From Lucinisca nassula (lineage: Eukaryota > Mollusca > Bivalvia > Lucinida > Lucinidae): a stretch of DNA of 64,000 nucleotides. How positions within the stretch are numbered: position 1 is the stretch's first letter; every line of letters begins with the position of its first letter. The notes beneath the pieces are model-generated. The model did not search any database, was not told the DNA's origin, and was given only the letters and a program-made list of their open reading frames with translations. Below, in pieces: positions 22,286 to 33,042 of this stretch. Where the stretch lies: positions 150,844,082-150,908,081 of the forward strand of contig OY757015.1 of the NCBI GenBank assembly GCA_963580285.1. The letters are read 5' to 3'. A program made the position numbers and the translations under genes.

Positions 22286-22790
22286 AACACATCACGAAAA
22301 CATGTCTATATAATTTTGACCCCCACTAACCCACTTTTATCTATATACTTGAAAAACTTGGGGTTTAGGGGTTATATTTTATTTATTTTTTTTTCTGCTC
22401 AAAAACATAGCTTCTGAGATTGTTGATACTCAATAGAACTGCCTCATCTATGTTTTGAGCAGGCGGCCCCCGCCCATAGGGGATTGAAGAAATATATGGG
22501 CTGCATGATGCTTCCACGCAGAGCTGAATCCGGCCCGCACACTAGTACTGGTAAACCGCTTAGAGGATCTAAGCCTGTCCAGGGACCGCATCCTAATAAA
22601 CACTTTTGGTTTCATTGGGCGACAGGGCTTGAGATGTCATTTCATCTCAATGTCGGGTAAAAGTCCCACACAATTGGAAGCAACGTCTCAAAAATGACCT
22701 TTACAGTGTTGACGGGGACGTCAAACCTCAAATCAAACAAAACAAAAAAAAAACAACAAATGTTTTGAGCAGAAATAAGTGAGTGTGTGT
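22286..22790. mobile_element. MITE-D fragment split by SINE-E
   Basis: ATCACGAAAACATGTCTATA, CCCACTTTTATCTATA, and a stem ending in ATGTTTTGAGCAG are followed by the SINE and then by a second ATGTTTTGAGCAG plus AAATAAG, where the element is truncated by GT repeats. Confidence 0.75.
22450..22772 (+). mobile_element. SINE-E nested in MITE-D, 13 bp duplication
   Basis: ATGTTTTGAGCAG at 22450-22462 and 22760-22772 flanks a near full-length copy with an A-rich CAAA tail. The duplicated sequence is the MITE-D stem, so the order of events is clear. Confidence 0.93.
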
Positions 22791-22792
22791 GT

Positions 22793-23118
22793 GTTTGAGG
22801 TTTACATCCCGTCAACAGCAAATGTCATATGCAGTGGTTTTCGAAACATTTCGGCATCTAGATTTCAAGGAAAGATATGAATGTGACTGTCAATGTTATC
22901 TGAATAAAGCCCTTACAAATTTATCAAGCGTAGCAGGGGAATAATGTCTAAGTAAACGGGAAAATCTCCATTACCCGTCTATTGATGAAACCCCTGCATA
23001 CAGAGACCGGACCTCGGTTTAAAGACTCATCTGAGAGTCTGGCGAAGCCCTTGGATCGAACCCACGACTCCTGGTTTATGAGGATAGTAGCTTATCCACT
23101 ACACCATGGAGGCTTCTT
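22793..23118 (-). mobile_element. SINE-P, interrupted
   Basis: On the minus strand the tRNA-like head reads GCCTCCATGGTGTAGTGGAT with a GGTTCGATCC-like B box (here GGGTTCGATCCAAGG). The part reading GACCTCGGTTTAAAGACTC joins the 3' end GAGGTTTACATCCCGTC across about 150 bp of unknown sequence (near 22834-22985). Confidence 0.75.
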
Positions 23119-23382
23119 TTAGCAGACATAAGAAAAATAATGTACATGTACACCCCCTAAAACTCCCCACTGCCCCACCCACCCAGGTGTAAATGGGTAG
23201 CAGTGGTGTAAAAGTCAACTGCCTCTCCCTCTTGCACGTGAAAACATCCGGAATGAGTGTTCGAGAGCGAATAATTAAGCTTGAGGCTTTCATCGCAATC
23301 GAACTGAAATAAATTAGTATAAACTAAAACTCCAGTAGAAGGGGGTTTCTATCAAGTACCCACAATCTATGCTTTTGAGCAG

Positions 23383-23636
23383 ACATTACGAAACACGCCT
23401 AAACAAAAACATTGTCAATTGTTCAGCCCCAAAATGGAATTTTAAGATGAAAAAAAATATGTTTTTCTTATTTCTGCTCAAAACATAGATTGCGGAGCTC
23501 GACAGAACCGCCTGAACGTGGCGGTTCTACCGAGTACCCACAATCTATGTTTTTGAGCTGAAATAAGAAATTTAAAATTTATCCCTGTACTATATAACAG
23601 TGGGGTTTGAGGGGTCAAAATTATATAGGCGTGTTT
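23383..23636 (-). mobile_element. MITE-D copy
   Basis: CATTACGAAACACGCC at the left and TATAGGCGTGTTTT at the right are the TIRs. The inner stem GAACCGCCTGAACGTGGCGG and GAGCTGAAATAAGAAA are present. A degenerate second copy lies to the left (23335-23382). Confidence 0.8.
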
Positions 23637-23637
23637 T

Positions 23638-23869
23638 TTACCCTACCCATCTGGGCTTGGAGTAATAGATTGGGCTGCTAATGCATCCGCACAGAACTGA
23701 TACCGACCGCATATGAGTACTGCTAAACCGCTGAGAATATCCAGAAAAGTTGCTGTGAGTCAGCCTGTCCATGCATGTAAACCCTTTTGGATTCATTGGG
23801 CAGCAGGGATTGAGATGTCATTTCATCTCAATGTCAGGTAAAAGTCCCACGAACTTGGAAGCACGTCTC
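23638..23869 (+). mobile_element. SINE-E, 3'-truncated, old
   Basis: The copy is well diverged (TGGGCTGCTAATGCATCCGC, GCAGCAGGGATTGAGATG). It stops at AAGCACGTCTCG before the tail and continues directly into a MITE-D-like ATAAGAAAAA scrap. Confidence 0.75.
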
Positions 23870-23916
23870 GTTTTCGTGATGAATAAGAAAAACCTCAGAA
23901 TTTTTCTCTGGATTTG

Positions 23917-23966
23917 TGTGTGTGTGTATATGCGTGTGTGTGTGTGTGTGTGTGTGTGGGGGGGGG
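23917..23966 (+). repeat. GT microsatellite with G tract
   Basis: About 40 bases of GTGT run into nine G residues. Forward and reverse frames over it are low-complexity artefacts. Confidence 0.9.
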
Positions 23967-24029
23967 TGATCAAATCTTCCAATAGATTTGAATATGCGTG
24001 TTTTCGTTATGTTTTTTATGACCCCCACT

Positions 24030-24520
24030 TTAAAAAAAGTTGAAGGGGCATATTGCTTCTGGTTCTTCCATTCAACTTTCCGTTACGCCTTTGATGCATA
24101 GCATAACGCAAGAAACGTGCATGCTAGGGTTTTGAAACTTCAAATATCTATTCTTCATGGAAAATTAGCTAACGCGTATTTTTTTTTTCTTATCCGGATT
24201 ATGCTCCTTTCAAAAGTTATTGCCCTTTGATTTTTTTTTATAAAATCTTGTCAGCAAAATATCTCAAAATCTATTGGAGCTAGAGCCTTGTAAGTTGGTG
24301 ACGAGTAGATGTCCTGATAAACTTTCGACTAAATTCCGAAAAATACTTTGTGGCTAATGGCCCTTTGTCACTTTGGGTACATTGTAGGCCTATGCTTTGT
24401 GATGCATAGCAAAAATTTAGAACCTTGTATGCCAGGGTTTTGAAATTTCATATATGGATTCCTCATGGCAAATTAGCTGAAAGATATTTTTCTCATCCGG
24501 ATTTTGCCCCTTTTAAGGTT
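24030..24520 (-). repeat. Two units of the ~330 bp S array, reverse orientation
   Basis: Markers such as TCTTATCCGGATTATGC, GTTATTGCCCTTTGA and TAGGGTTTTGAAACTTCA are complements of the array at 62843-64000. Two diverged units are visible. The stretch 24521-25160 has no recognised feature. Confidence 0.75.
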
Positions 24521-25164
24521 ATTTGAGTCAACCTTTGTGTTCAGTCAGCTCAAACAGTTATTGTGCGCAATGTTGGGAGACAAAATATGTAAATCAATTT
24601 CAAGGGGGTACACCCCTACTATTTTTCCTGCCTGTTAAAAAGTCAGCGGTCAGTTTCTATTGCAGTAAGTAGATAGGACAGTGTTGCAATTGTTCTGATT
24701 GTTATTTTTGAGTGGTTGCTTCCACAAAGTCACACATAGCTATCAAAATCTTACGTGCGCCATGTTACCGGAATACACCGTATGCACATATTTAAGATAT
24801 TAATTCATTTGATTCAGATGGCACAAATGCGCTTCCATACATAAAAATTTTGATATGAGACATTGACAAATGTATTTTCCGACCCCAAAAAAAGAAATGT
24901 TTATTCTTACAACTTGAACATAGATCTTGTTTATCAGTAGCATACAAGGAAAATATAAATGGCATGTATTAAAAAAAAATAGAATGTAGAAAGACTGCCT
25001 TTATCAATTTCTGACGTAAGTTTTGTTTTTGATGACGTCATTTGTTTGCGTGTGAGGAGCCTTACAGCCGGTAAAACAGCGTATATGGTGCTGTTATCTG
25101 GCCATTACTTTTTTAATGCCTTTTCTGCGGATTAAATCCTAATTTTCTCAGAACTGGCACGGAT

Positions 25165-25250
25165 ATTTTTTGAGGACTTTTTTTTGGTAATTAATATAAC
25201 ATAACCCTGTGTTTTGGTGTTAAAAGAATTTCTCAAGGAATTAGTTGGAC
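25165..25250. other. Possible right inverted end paired with 20950
   Basis: TTTTTTGAGGACTTTTTTTT and AATTTCTCAAGGAATTAGT mirror the left block at 20950-21065. From 25251 to 25657 nothing is recognised. Confidence 0.4.
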
Positions 25251-25657
25251 CATAAAAATTAAAGTTCCTCGCCTACAAGGCTGTTCTTCTGTCATGGTTT
25301 ATTGTACTTTGAACAACTGGACCGAAGTCAGTTTGACAGATTTTTCACCAACAGTCTACATTTTTGATGTAGAATCAACAGACACTGACATAAATGTGTT
25401 TAATTTGGCAGCTTTTGTGTCCAGTCAACAACCCCATTGATCTCTGAATGATCTATTCTCAGTTCAGGACATTTAGAAATATTAAGATCTAAAGCTTAAT
25501 TTACTGATGAAAGACCAAAAGAATGGACAAAAATCATATCAACTTCCTCAATGCAATCAAGGCAGCCACTAACGAGTATGTCTATTGAATTTCAGCGATT
25601 TCTTGCCAGCACAAGTGAACAAGGACATATAGCAAAAGTTCTATCTTCAATGTCTTA

Positions 25658-25722
25658 ACCCTTATTCCACTGACCATATAACAACCCCTACCTTTGCAAA
25701 CAGTGTAGATCCAGATCAGATG
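25658..25722 (+). mobile_element. Left half of a MITE-A
   Basis: TTAACCCTTATTCC, then ACAACCCCTACCTTTGCAAA and GTAGATCCAGATCAGATGG. The sequence stops at the hairpin centre and runs into the Pearl-L array. Confidence 0.75.
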
Positions 25723-26142
25723 GATGAATAAGATTTGAAGCAATTTGACCTAGTGACCTAATTGTTGACCCGGCATGATCCATATTCAATCTTGACCAAA
25801 AAAAAGCATCAGGACAAAAATTCTCTTAAAGATTAAAGCAAATTTATGGCCTTTTAAGACAGGATGTTTTGGAGAAATTTGATCAAGTTTTTGATTTGAT
25901 ATGACCAATATTCGAACATCACTAAAGTATCATAAATTAAGTCGAAAAGTCTGGTTGAGTTTCACGAAGATCAAAAGAAAAACTTTGGTCAAGGTTTTAA
26001 GGGAATTTGACCTAGTGACCTAGTTTTTAATCCCACAACACCGATATTCTAACCTGATATAAATATATCATCAAATTAACCATTCTGGATGAGTTTCATG
26101 AAGATTGTAGCAAATTGAGGCATCTAGAGAGTAAACAAGGTT

Positions 26143-26355
26143 TTAACCCTTCTCTTGATGAATATTCATTTAAGCCACACCCATTTCTGTCTGTCAACCA
26201 ATCAAATTACTTGATGTAATTTATTGCTACAAATTCATAAATTGAATGCCAAACAGTGTAGATCCTGATCAGATGGCTTCTTCAGAAGCCATCTGATCTG
26301 GATCTACACTGTTGGCAAAGATAGGGGTTGTTGTGAACAGCAAGATAAGGGTTAA
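26143..26355 (-). mobile_element. MITE-A nested in Pearl-L
   Basis: TTAA at both edges. Ends CCCTTCTCTTGATG and AGCAAGATAAGGG, with the core reading GTAGATCCTGATCAGATGGC and its complement. Confidence 0.93.
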
Positions 26356-26457
26356 AGAAATTTGACTTATTGACCTAGGTTTTGATCGAACATGACCCCA
26401 TATTCAAATTTACTGAGACTGAAGCAAAACTGTAGCCTTTACCATGCACTCAAGGTT

Positions 26458-26670
26458 TTAACCCTTGTCCTGCTGAATATTCATATATGCCACACCCACA
26501 ACCGATTTTCAACCAATCAGATTATTTGATGCAAATTATTGCAACAAATTCACAATCTGAATGGCAAACAATGTAGATCCTGATCAGATGGCTTCATCAG
26601 AAGCCATCTGATCTGGATCTTCATTGTTTGGAAAATAATGCATATCCGGGCTCAGCAGGACAAGGGTTAA
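26458..26670 (-). mobile_element. MITE-B nested in Pearl-L
   Basis: TTAA at both edges. Ends CCCTTGTCCTGCTGAATA and GCTCAGCAGGACAAGGG. The core has CAATGTAGATCCTGATCAGA. It differs from MITE-A in the shoulder (CATATCCGGGCTCAGC). Confidence 0.93.
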
Positions 26671-26894
26671 CAGACATAGTGACCTAGCTTTTGATCCGAC
26701 ATGATCCACATTCTAACTTGACTATAGATATAATCCTGACAATCATTCTGGTAAAGTTTCATAAAGATTGGAATAAAACTGTGGCCTCTAGAGATTGTAC
26801 AAGGTAAACATTGATGGCAAACAACTTACAATGCACAAGGACACAGTTCATCTTGAGCATTTTGTGCTCTGGTGAGCTAAAAATATGAAGGCTC

Positions 26895-27045
26895 CCTGCA
26901 GGCACATGGCGTAATTGTGACGTCACATCAACGTCAGTGCAATGTCATGAAGTTTATGCAACGTCACATCAACGTCGGTGCAAGGTCGTGAAATTGCGCT
27001 GACGTTGATTTAACGATGTCATAGCGATGTGTGCCTGCTGGGTTG
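26895..27045. mobile_element. Small MITE with AACGTCA repeats
   Basis: CAGGCACATGGCG at the left mirrors GATGTGTGCCTGCTG at the right. The inside carries two ACGTCACATCAACGTC units. The ends look like a palindromic MITE found widely in invertebrates, but I cannot name its superfamily. Confidence 0.6.
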
Positions 27046-27077
27046 TCTGTTTCATTCTTTTTTTGAGCATTAAGGGT

Positions 27078-27295
27078 TTAACGCTCTGCACGTTGGGTAT
27101 TTTACACAGCAGACGACATTTTGAAATATTTTTCTAAATTTTTCCAGAAAACAGGACTTGACATCTCATGCAAATTGTCTCCTATTGTCAAAGACAATTT
27201 GCATGAGATGTCAAATCCTGTTTTCTGGGAAAAGTAAAAAAAAATACCAACAATTTGTCGTCTGCTGAAATTGCACAGAGTGTGGTAAAGGTTAA
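27078..27295. mobile_element. MITE-M copy 2
   Basis: TTAA at both edges. The large stem has AAACAGGACTTGACATCTC and its counterpart TCAAATCCTGTTTTCTGG around GACAATTTGCATGAG. From 27296 to 27560 I see nothing recognisable. Confidence 0.85.
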
Positions 27296-27565
27296 CCAGT
27301 ATTTAAAGAAAGATAATGAACATATATGGAATATACTTCCCTGTCAATATTATTCACTCAGCATAATTGCCATGGAGCAGCAATAAAAGAAAATGAACAG
27401 TTTTTACCAAATAAATAGCAAGCTCTTTTACAAAAATATTTCCTTCTAATCACTCCCATGAGATCTAATATGTGTCAGAAAAATAATGAACTTTTCCACT
27501 TTCTGGGCTAATGTGACAAAACCAGTCCTCAATACAATAAACAGAATATAAAACAACCAAAGAAG

Positions 27566-27935
27566 CCACCGTGTTGTAGTGCCAACGCTGCTCGCCTCAT
27601 AAACCAAGGTACGTGGGTTTGATCCCAGGCTTCTCCAGACTTACGGATGAGTCTTTAACCCTTATGCTGCTGTTCACAACAACCTCTACCTTTGAAACAG
27701 TGTAGATCCAGATCAGATGGCTTCTGAAGAAGCCATCTGATCAGGATCTACATTGTTTGACTTTCAGTTTGTGAGTTTGCAGGAATAAATTGCCTCAAGT
27801 AATTTGATTAGTTCAAAGTCAGAAATGGGTGTGGCTAAATTAATTATTCAGTAGGATAAGGGTTAAACCGAGTTCCAGTCTCCGTGTGACCTTAGTTTTT
27901 GATGGAATGTAAAACTCAATCAAACAACAAACACA
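27566..27935 (+). mobile_element. SINE-P interrupted by MITE-A
   Basis: The head reads GCCACCGTGTTGTAGTGCC, the B box GGGTTTGATCCCAGG, then GATGAGTCTTTAA. After the MITE it resumes with ACCGAGTTCCAGTCTCCGTG and TGATGGAATGTAAAAC. Intact SINE-P copies read GAGTCTTTAAACCGAGG across the same point. Confidence 0.9.
27655..27866 (+). mobile_element. MITE-A nested in SINE-P (empty site readable)
   Basis: TTAA at 27655-27658 and 27863-27866 around CCCTTATGCTGCTG...AGTAGGATAAGGG. The SINE-P copy at 45908 gives the empty site, with a single TTAA. Confidence 0.95.
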
Positions 27936-27980
27936 ACAACCATTTTATAACACTTTTCAATATAACATGGTTTTAGATAT

Positions 27981-28554
27981 ACTACAGTTTAACCGGCCCC
28001 CACCCATCAGAGCTTGAAGAAATAGATGGGCTGCATGATGCTTCAACGCAGAGCTGAAACTGACCCGCACAGAGGATATATCCTTTATAAACCCTATTGG
28101 TTTCATTGGGAGGCACGGCCCCCTCCCATCAGGGCTTGAAGAAATAGATGGGCTTTATGATGCTTCCATGCAGGGCTGAAACCAACTGCACATGAGTACT
28201 GGTAAACCGCTTAGAGGTTCTAAGCCTGCCCAGGAAAAGTGGTGCGAGTTGGAACGTCCATGCATATAAACCCTATTGGTTTTATTGGGTGGCAGGGCTT
28301 GAGATGTCATTTCATCTCAATGTCGGGTAAAAGTCCCACAAAATTGGAAGCAACGTCTCCAAAATGACCTTTACTGTGTTGACGGGAACGTTAAACCTCA
28401 AACAAACAAACAAACATTGGGCGGCAGGGATTGAGATGTCATTTCATCTCGGTGTCGGGTAAAAGTCCCACAAAATTGGAAGCAATGTCTCCAATGACCT
28501 TTACAGTGTTGCTAGGGATGTTAAACATCAAATCACTCAAACTACAGTTTAACC
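27981..28554 (+). mobile_element. SINE-E interrupted by another SINE-E
   Basis: ACTACAGTTTAACC flanks the outer copy at 27981-27994 and 28541-28554. The outer copy breaks at TTTCATTGGGAGGCA and resumes at CATTGGGCGGCAGGG. It also has its own internal deletion after GACCCGCACAGAGG. Confidence 0.9.
28104..28426 (+). mobile_element. Inner SINE-E, 12 bp duplication
   Basis: CATTGGGAGGCA (28104-28115) and CATTGGGCGGCA (28415-28426) flank a full-length copy. The duplicated sequence is the body of the outer SINE. Confidence 0.92.
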
Positions 28555-28750
28555 CATTTTGAACCAAATGGAATCTTCCTCCTTATATATTTATATATAG
28601 CACAGGTAGATTACCAAATGTATGGGTAACAGGTTGTGTTATCTTGAAAATTTAATCGGAAAACAGCTGAACTTTTTGCAAACAGTGTAGCAAAATGCAA
28701 ATGACCTAAATAGTGTTGATGGGGACATAAACCTCAACTCAAACAAATGA
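28550..28750 (+). mobile_element. MITE-C left part joined to a SINE-E tail
   Basis: TTAACCCATTTTGAACCAAA through GCAAACAGTGTAG (about 28689) is MITE-C. The sequence then switches to AAATGACCTAAATAGTGTTG and a CTCAAACAAATG tail, the last ~60 bp of a SINE-E. The right half of the MITE is missing here. Confidence 0.75.
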
Positions 28751-28829
28751 ATTTGCAATAAAATATGTTCAGACTATTATTGAAACACAGTGTTGTCAGA
28801 GTTTCCTACAAATCCTGGACACCTCTGCT

Positions 28830-28915
28830 GGGTTAGGCAAACAGTGTTTAGGAAAACAGTGTTGCCCCAGATCAGATGCCTTAGAAACTGGCATCTGATC
28901 AGAAACATCTGTGTG
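28830..28915. repeat. Degenerate hairpin core
   Basis: CCCAGATCAGATGCC and GGCATCTGATCAG remain of the stem. The left shoulder CAAACAGTGTTTAGG is partly duplicated (two AACAGTGTT motifs). Confidence 0.6.
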
Positions 28916-28974
28916 CTTAATGAACAGGAATTGAAGGGTGAACAAAATAGTCTAAGTCCCTGTTCAGGACCAGG

Positions 28975-29187
28975 TTAAACCTTCTCTTGCTGAATATTCA
29001 GTTTAGCCACACCCATTTCTGACTTTGAACCAATCAGATTACTTGATGTTATTTATTCCTGCAAATTCATAAACTGAATGTCAAACAGTGTAGATCCTGA
29101 TCAGATGGCTTCTTCAGAAGCCATCTGATCTGGATCTACACTGTTTGCAAAAATGGGGGTTGTCGTGAACAGCAGGATAAGAGTTAA
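28975..29187 (-). mobile_element. MITE-A in the minisatellite
   Basis: TTAA at both edges. Ends ACCTTCTCTTGCTG and AGCAGGATAAGAG. It inserted into a GGTTAAAC motif of the array that follows. Confidence 0.93.
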
Positions 29188-31080
29188 ACAAGTCTGTCTT
29201 TAAGAAAATGGGTGCCTTGACTAAAAGGCCAGTGAGTCCTTGCATAAACCAGGCAAGTGGCGCAGGTAAAATAGAAAAATGGATGATGTCTTGAGTAAAA
29301 GCCCAGTGACCAGTCATGGATGTCTTGACTGTAAGGCAAGTGAGTCCTTGCAAGTTAAACCAGGCTGATTATTATAGTATATAGATGCAGGGTTTACCAG
29401 TCCCACTGTCGGGAAAAAGATGTCTTGACTAGCCATGCAGGTTAAACCATTCTGACTATTAGGAAATTGATGTCACAAGTCTTTGCAGGTTAATCTTGTC
29501 TATCAAGAAATGGATATTTTACTCAGCCAATGAGTCCAGGCAGGTTAAACCAGTCTGAATATTAGAAATTGCATGTTCTGACTAAAGGCCACTGAGTCCT
29601 TCCAGGTTAAACCAGACTACCTATTGGGAAATGGATGTCTTGACTAGATGGTCATTGCAGGTTAAAGTGAGTCCTCTTGCAGGTTAAACCAGACAGACTT
29701 TGGATTGAATGGGTGTCTTGACTACAGACCTTGCAAGTTAAGCCAGTCCACCTGTTTAGAAATGGATGTTTTGACTAAAGACCAGTGTGAACTTGCAGGT
29801 AAAACATGTCTAACAGCTGGGAAATAAATTTCTTGTCTAGATGGCATGTGAGCCCTTGCAGGTTAAACCATTCTGACTATTGACTAAAGGGCCAATGATG
29901 CCTAGGAGGTTAAACCAGTATATCAGGCAATGGATGTCTTGACTAAAGGACCTGTGAGCTCTTGCAGGTTAACCCTTCTCTTGCTGTTCACGACAACCCC
30001 TATCTTTGCAAACAGTGTAGATCCAGATCAAATGGCTTCTGAAGAAGCCATCTGATCAGGATCTACACTGTTTGACATTCAGTTTATGAATTTGTAGTAA
30101 TAAATCACATCAAGTAATTTGATTGGTTGATAGACAGAAATGGGTGTGGCTTAAATGAATATTCAGCAAGATAAGGGTTAAAAGTGTCTTGACTATCAGG
30201 AAATAGATGTCTAGATGACCTTACAGGTTATGCCTGTCAGACTATTGGGAGATGGATGTCTTGACTAGAAGGCAAGTCAGCAAATGCTGTTTAAACCAGT
30301 CTGATTATTATGAAATGGATGTTTTGACTTGGTTTAAACTATATTTTATTCAATCTTAAGCAGATGAGCAACACAAATACATTGATACCAAATGAGGAGC
30401 TGAACGGAAGCATATGCCTTATAGAGTTCATTTCCTCAATGTTTTGACTTGAAGGCAAATCAAAGCCCATACTGGTAAAACAGGTCTAACTTTGGGGAAA
30501 TGGATGTCTTGACTAGAAGGCAAGTGAGATCATACTGGTAGAACCAGTCTGACTTATAGTAAGGCTATGCTGGTAAAATCAGTACCAGTCTATTATTTGG
30601 GAAACAAAATTAATGTCTTGTCTATACTTGCAAGTTATCCCATTCTGGTAACATCCTTTGACTGCTTGGCTAGAAGGCAAGTGAGCCCAAACTGGTTATG
30701 CACCAGTCTGACTATCAGGGATGGATGTCTAGACTAAATGGCCAATGTGGGCTTGCATGGCAGACCAGTCAGACATATTAGGAAATTGATGTCATGACTA
30801 GAAGCAAAAGAGCTCATGCTGGTAAAACCATTTTGATTACTGGAAAATGGGTGTCAAGACTGGAATGCAAGTGAGCCTATGCTGGTAAGACCAGTCTGAA
30901 TATTGAGACTAGAAGACAAGTGAGAACATGCTGGTAACACCAGCCTGACTATAGGTAAATGGATGTCTTGACTAGAAGTGGAGCCAGCCTATACTGATTA
31001 TTGGAGAAAGAAGGTAAGCAAGCCCTTGCTGGTTAATTCAGTCTGACTATTGGTAAATACATGTTTTGAGTGAGTGAGTG
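29188..31080 (+). repeat. Diverged minisatellite, ~60-65 bp unit
   Basis: The recurring text is GGTTAAACCAGTCTGACTAT, AATGGATGTCTTGACTAG and AAGGCAAGTGAGCCCTTGC. Units are strongly diverged, with many indels, and the block is broken by a MITE-A (29969-30181) and an unrelated ~100 bp piece near 30340-30440. A reverse frame at 29114-29353 is a by-product. The consensus contains TTAA, the target of the two MITEs. Confidence 0.8.
29969..30181 (+). mobile_element. MITE-A in the minisatellite
   Basis: TTAA at both edges. The left flank CTTGCAGG is the normal array sequence before GGTTAA. The core GATGGCTTCTGAAGAAGCCA is intact. Confidence 0.93.
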
Positions 31081-31220
31081 TTTAAGTTTTACATCCTACC
31101 GACAGCTAAGGTCATATGGAGACTGGACCTCGGTTTAAAGACTCATCTGAAAGTCTGGAGAAGCCCGGAATCGATCCTGCGACCCCTGTAGCATAACCAC
31201 TACACCATGGAGGCTTCTAA
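31080..31220 (-). mobile_element. SINE-P in the minisatellite
   Basis: The minus strand reads GCCTCCATGGTGTAGTGG, a B box region CGCAGGATCGATTCCGGGC, ACTCATC...GAGGTCCAG and the GTAAAAC 3' end. The array resumes after it (TAAATACATGTTTTGACTAG), so it is an insertion. TSD is TAAATACATGTTTTGA-like but the edges are blurred. Confidence 0.85.
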
Positions 31221-31890
31221 ATACATGTTTTGACTAGAAGGCAAGTCAGCACAATGTCATGCTGGTTATTGGGAGATGAATGTGTTGACTATAAAGCATG
31301 TGAGCCGTTGCTAGTCTTGACAATTCTACTTACTGAGCTGGAACATGACAAAACCTAAAGTAAAACCTATGCGATCAGCAAAGACTCAGATCCATGATTT
31401 ACACAGTCTGATCAGACTTGAGTTTTCATAGATTCTGTGTTATCTAGAGAGTGACAGACAGATTGTCTAAACTGGATGATTGGTAAGACCGTGAAATGAA
31501 CAACCACCCCCACAAACCTAATTTCATATAGAACAAGTAAAAAATTGCTCCATGTTGGAGCAAAGGAGGAAGCGCTGCGGAAAACAACTTTTGTTACCTT
31601 TAATTTCATTAAATTATTTCATAATTTTGCATGACTTTAAAGAGTTGGACATAATACACGAGAATAATTCGCCTTTTTCTTACTAATTCATTGTAGGAAA
31701 GGTTTTCTAAGGCCATTCCCAATTGAGGGCAGTGCAAATCCTCAACAGAGAAGGTTGAACAAGAGTATTAAACATCGCGAGCAGGTCATAGTGAGCATTT
31801 CGCCGCAAACAAGGAACCAAATACTTTAGGCATTTTGAATCTCTGTGAGATCTATCTATCACCAGTTAATGACACATTTACCTGATTGTT
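31221..31890. other. No feature recognised after array remnant
   Basis: 31221-31330 is a last remnant of the minisatellite. The rest is AT-rich sequence. The 65-codon reverse frame at 31412-31609 shows no family motif. Confidence 0.3.
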
Positions 31891-31892
31891 CG

Positions 31893-32385
31893 TTATTATC
31901 CCCTCGCAACAAAGTTGCGGTGGGGACATAGCATCGCAGCCGTGCGTGCATGTGTGTGTGTGTGCGCGCGCGTGTGTGTGTGACCGGAACCTAGTGAACA
32001 GGATTGAAGACGAAGCCATCATTGGAAAAGCATCAAACCTTCCACAAATGTTCCCCATGGAGAGAGGATAAATCCTTTTGATTTTCAAGGTCAAGGGTCA
32101 AATGTCAAGATCACAATGGACTTAACATTAAAAACTTGTGAACAGGATAGAAGACAAAGCTATCATTATAGAAGCATTAGACCTTCCACAAATGTTTCTC
32201 AAGGGGAGAGGTAGAACCCTATTGATTTTCAAGGTCAAGAATCGAATGTCAAGGTCACAATGGACTTAACATTAAAAACCTTGTGAACAGGACAGGCTAC
32301 AAAGCTATCAACATAGAAGCATCAAACCTTCCATAAATGTTTCCCATGGAGAGAGGATGAACCCTATTGATTTCTGGGGCGATGG
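31893..32385 (-). mobile_element. Pearl-K, 3' end and three array units
   Basis: The 3' end hairpin is at the left: TTATTATCCCCTCGCAACAA with GTTGCGGTGGGGACA. A GTGCGTGCATGTGTGT run follows, then units of about 138 bp marked by ACCTTCCACAAATGTT and TTCAAGGTCAAGGGTCAAAT. The array resumes at 34045 after about 1.65 kb of other material. Confidence 0.75.
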
Positions 32386-32427
32386 TCCGAAGAGAGTGAA
32401 ATTTGTCTTACTGCAAAATGTCCGTTT

Positions 32428-32640
32428 TGTACAGGAAACCCCAAAACGGTTACTTGGCACATAGTGCAGGTCCAAATCAAAAGCCGCCTTATGTGGCGTC
32501 TGATCTGGGCCTACGCTGTTTGCAAACAGTTTGGCTATTTTCAAAATAAATTAAAAAAAAACAATCTGACATCCCTAAATTTTGAAATGATCTTGTGCTT
32601 ATATAAGGTGGCAGATTCCATTCAGTACAAAATGGGTTAA
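32428..32640 (-). mobile_element. MITE-C
   Basis: GGAAACCCCAAAACGG, core GCAGGTCCAAATCAAAAGCC, CTGACATCCCTAAATTTTG, GATTCCATTCAGTACA and TTAA at 32637-32640. The left TTAA is not preserved. Confidence 0.8.
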
Positions 32641-33042
32641 AAGTACTCAGTATTAAAAAGTATAGCTGAGTTCAATTATATTCGCCCTGGTTAAGAATAC
32701 ACATATGTCATTTTTTGGGTGTTTATATTAATAAAGAATTTATTTCGGTTATAGAAAATAGCTTTTCGCATTTCTTTGATGACAAAAAAACCTGGCTGGT
32801 GCTTTTTAGGGCATGCACAATCGAACAAGTAGGATTTTAAAGAGAGACCAGTCTAAAATAGTGGGAGGGGTTAAAACCGGTGACAACCGCGGTAATAGGA
32901 CATTTCGTGCTGAAGATGTTTCGCCCCAAACTGTCACATTATCGGGACGATTTGTCCTAGGAAGAAACTGTTTCTATCCCGCAATTATTCTACCTAGATG
33001 TTTTAAGTGGGGATAGGAAACGGAGAATCAAGTGACAATCAT
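32641..33042. other. Unrecognised spacer
   Basis: The 67-codon frame at 32813-33016 shows no motif; GACATTTCGTGCTGAAGATG and GGGACGATTTGTCCTAGG look repeat-like (the latter is an imperfect palindrome). I assign nothing. Confidence 0.3.

Larger units (their letters stand above)
25735..26882 (+). mobile_element. Pearl-L copy 2, diverged, with two nested MITEs
   Basis: Units marked by TTTGACCTAGTGACCTA are spaced about 145 bp apart once the MITEs are removed. The 3' end is TGTGCTCTGGTGAGCTAA at 26882, with a short hairpin before it. Divergence is higher than in copies 1 and 3. Confidence 0.75.

Noticed and set aside
23834..24043. Frames with polyvaline or polyhistidine over 23917-23966
   Set aside because: Products of the GT microsatellite.
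32813..33016. 67-codon frame as a possible exon
   Set aside because: No recognisable motif, no splice-site support that I could judge, and repeat-like text within it.
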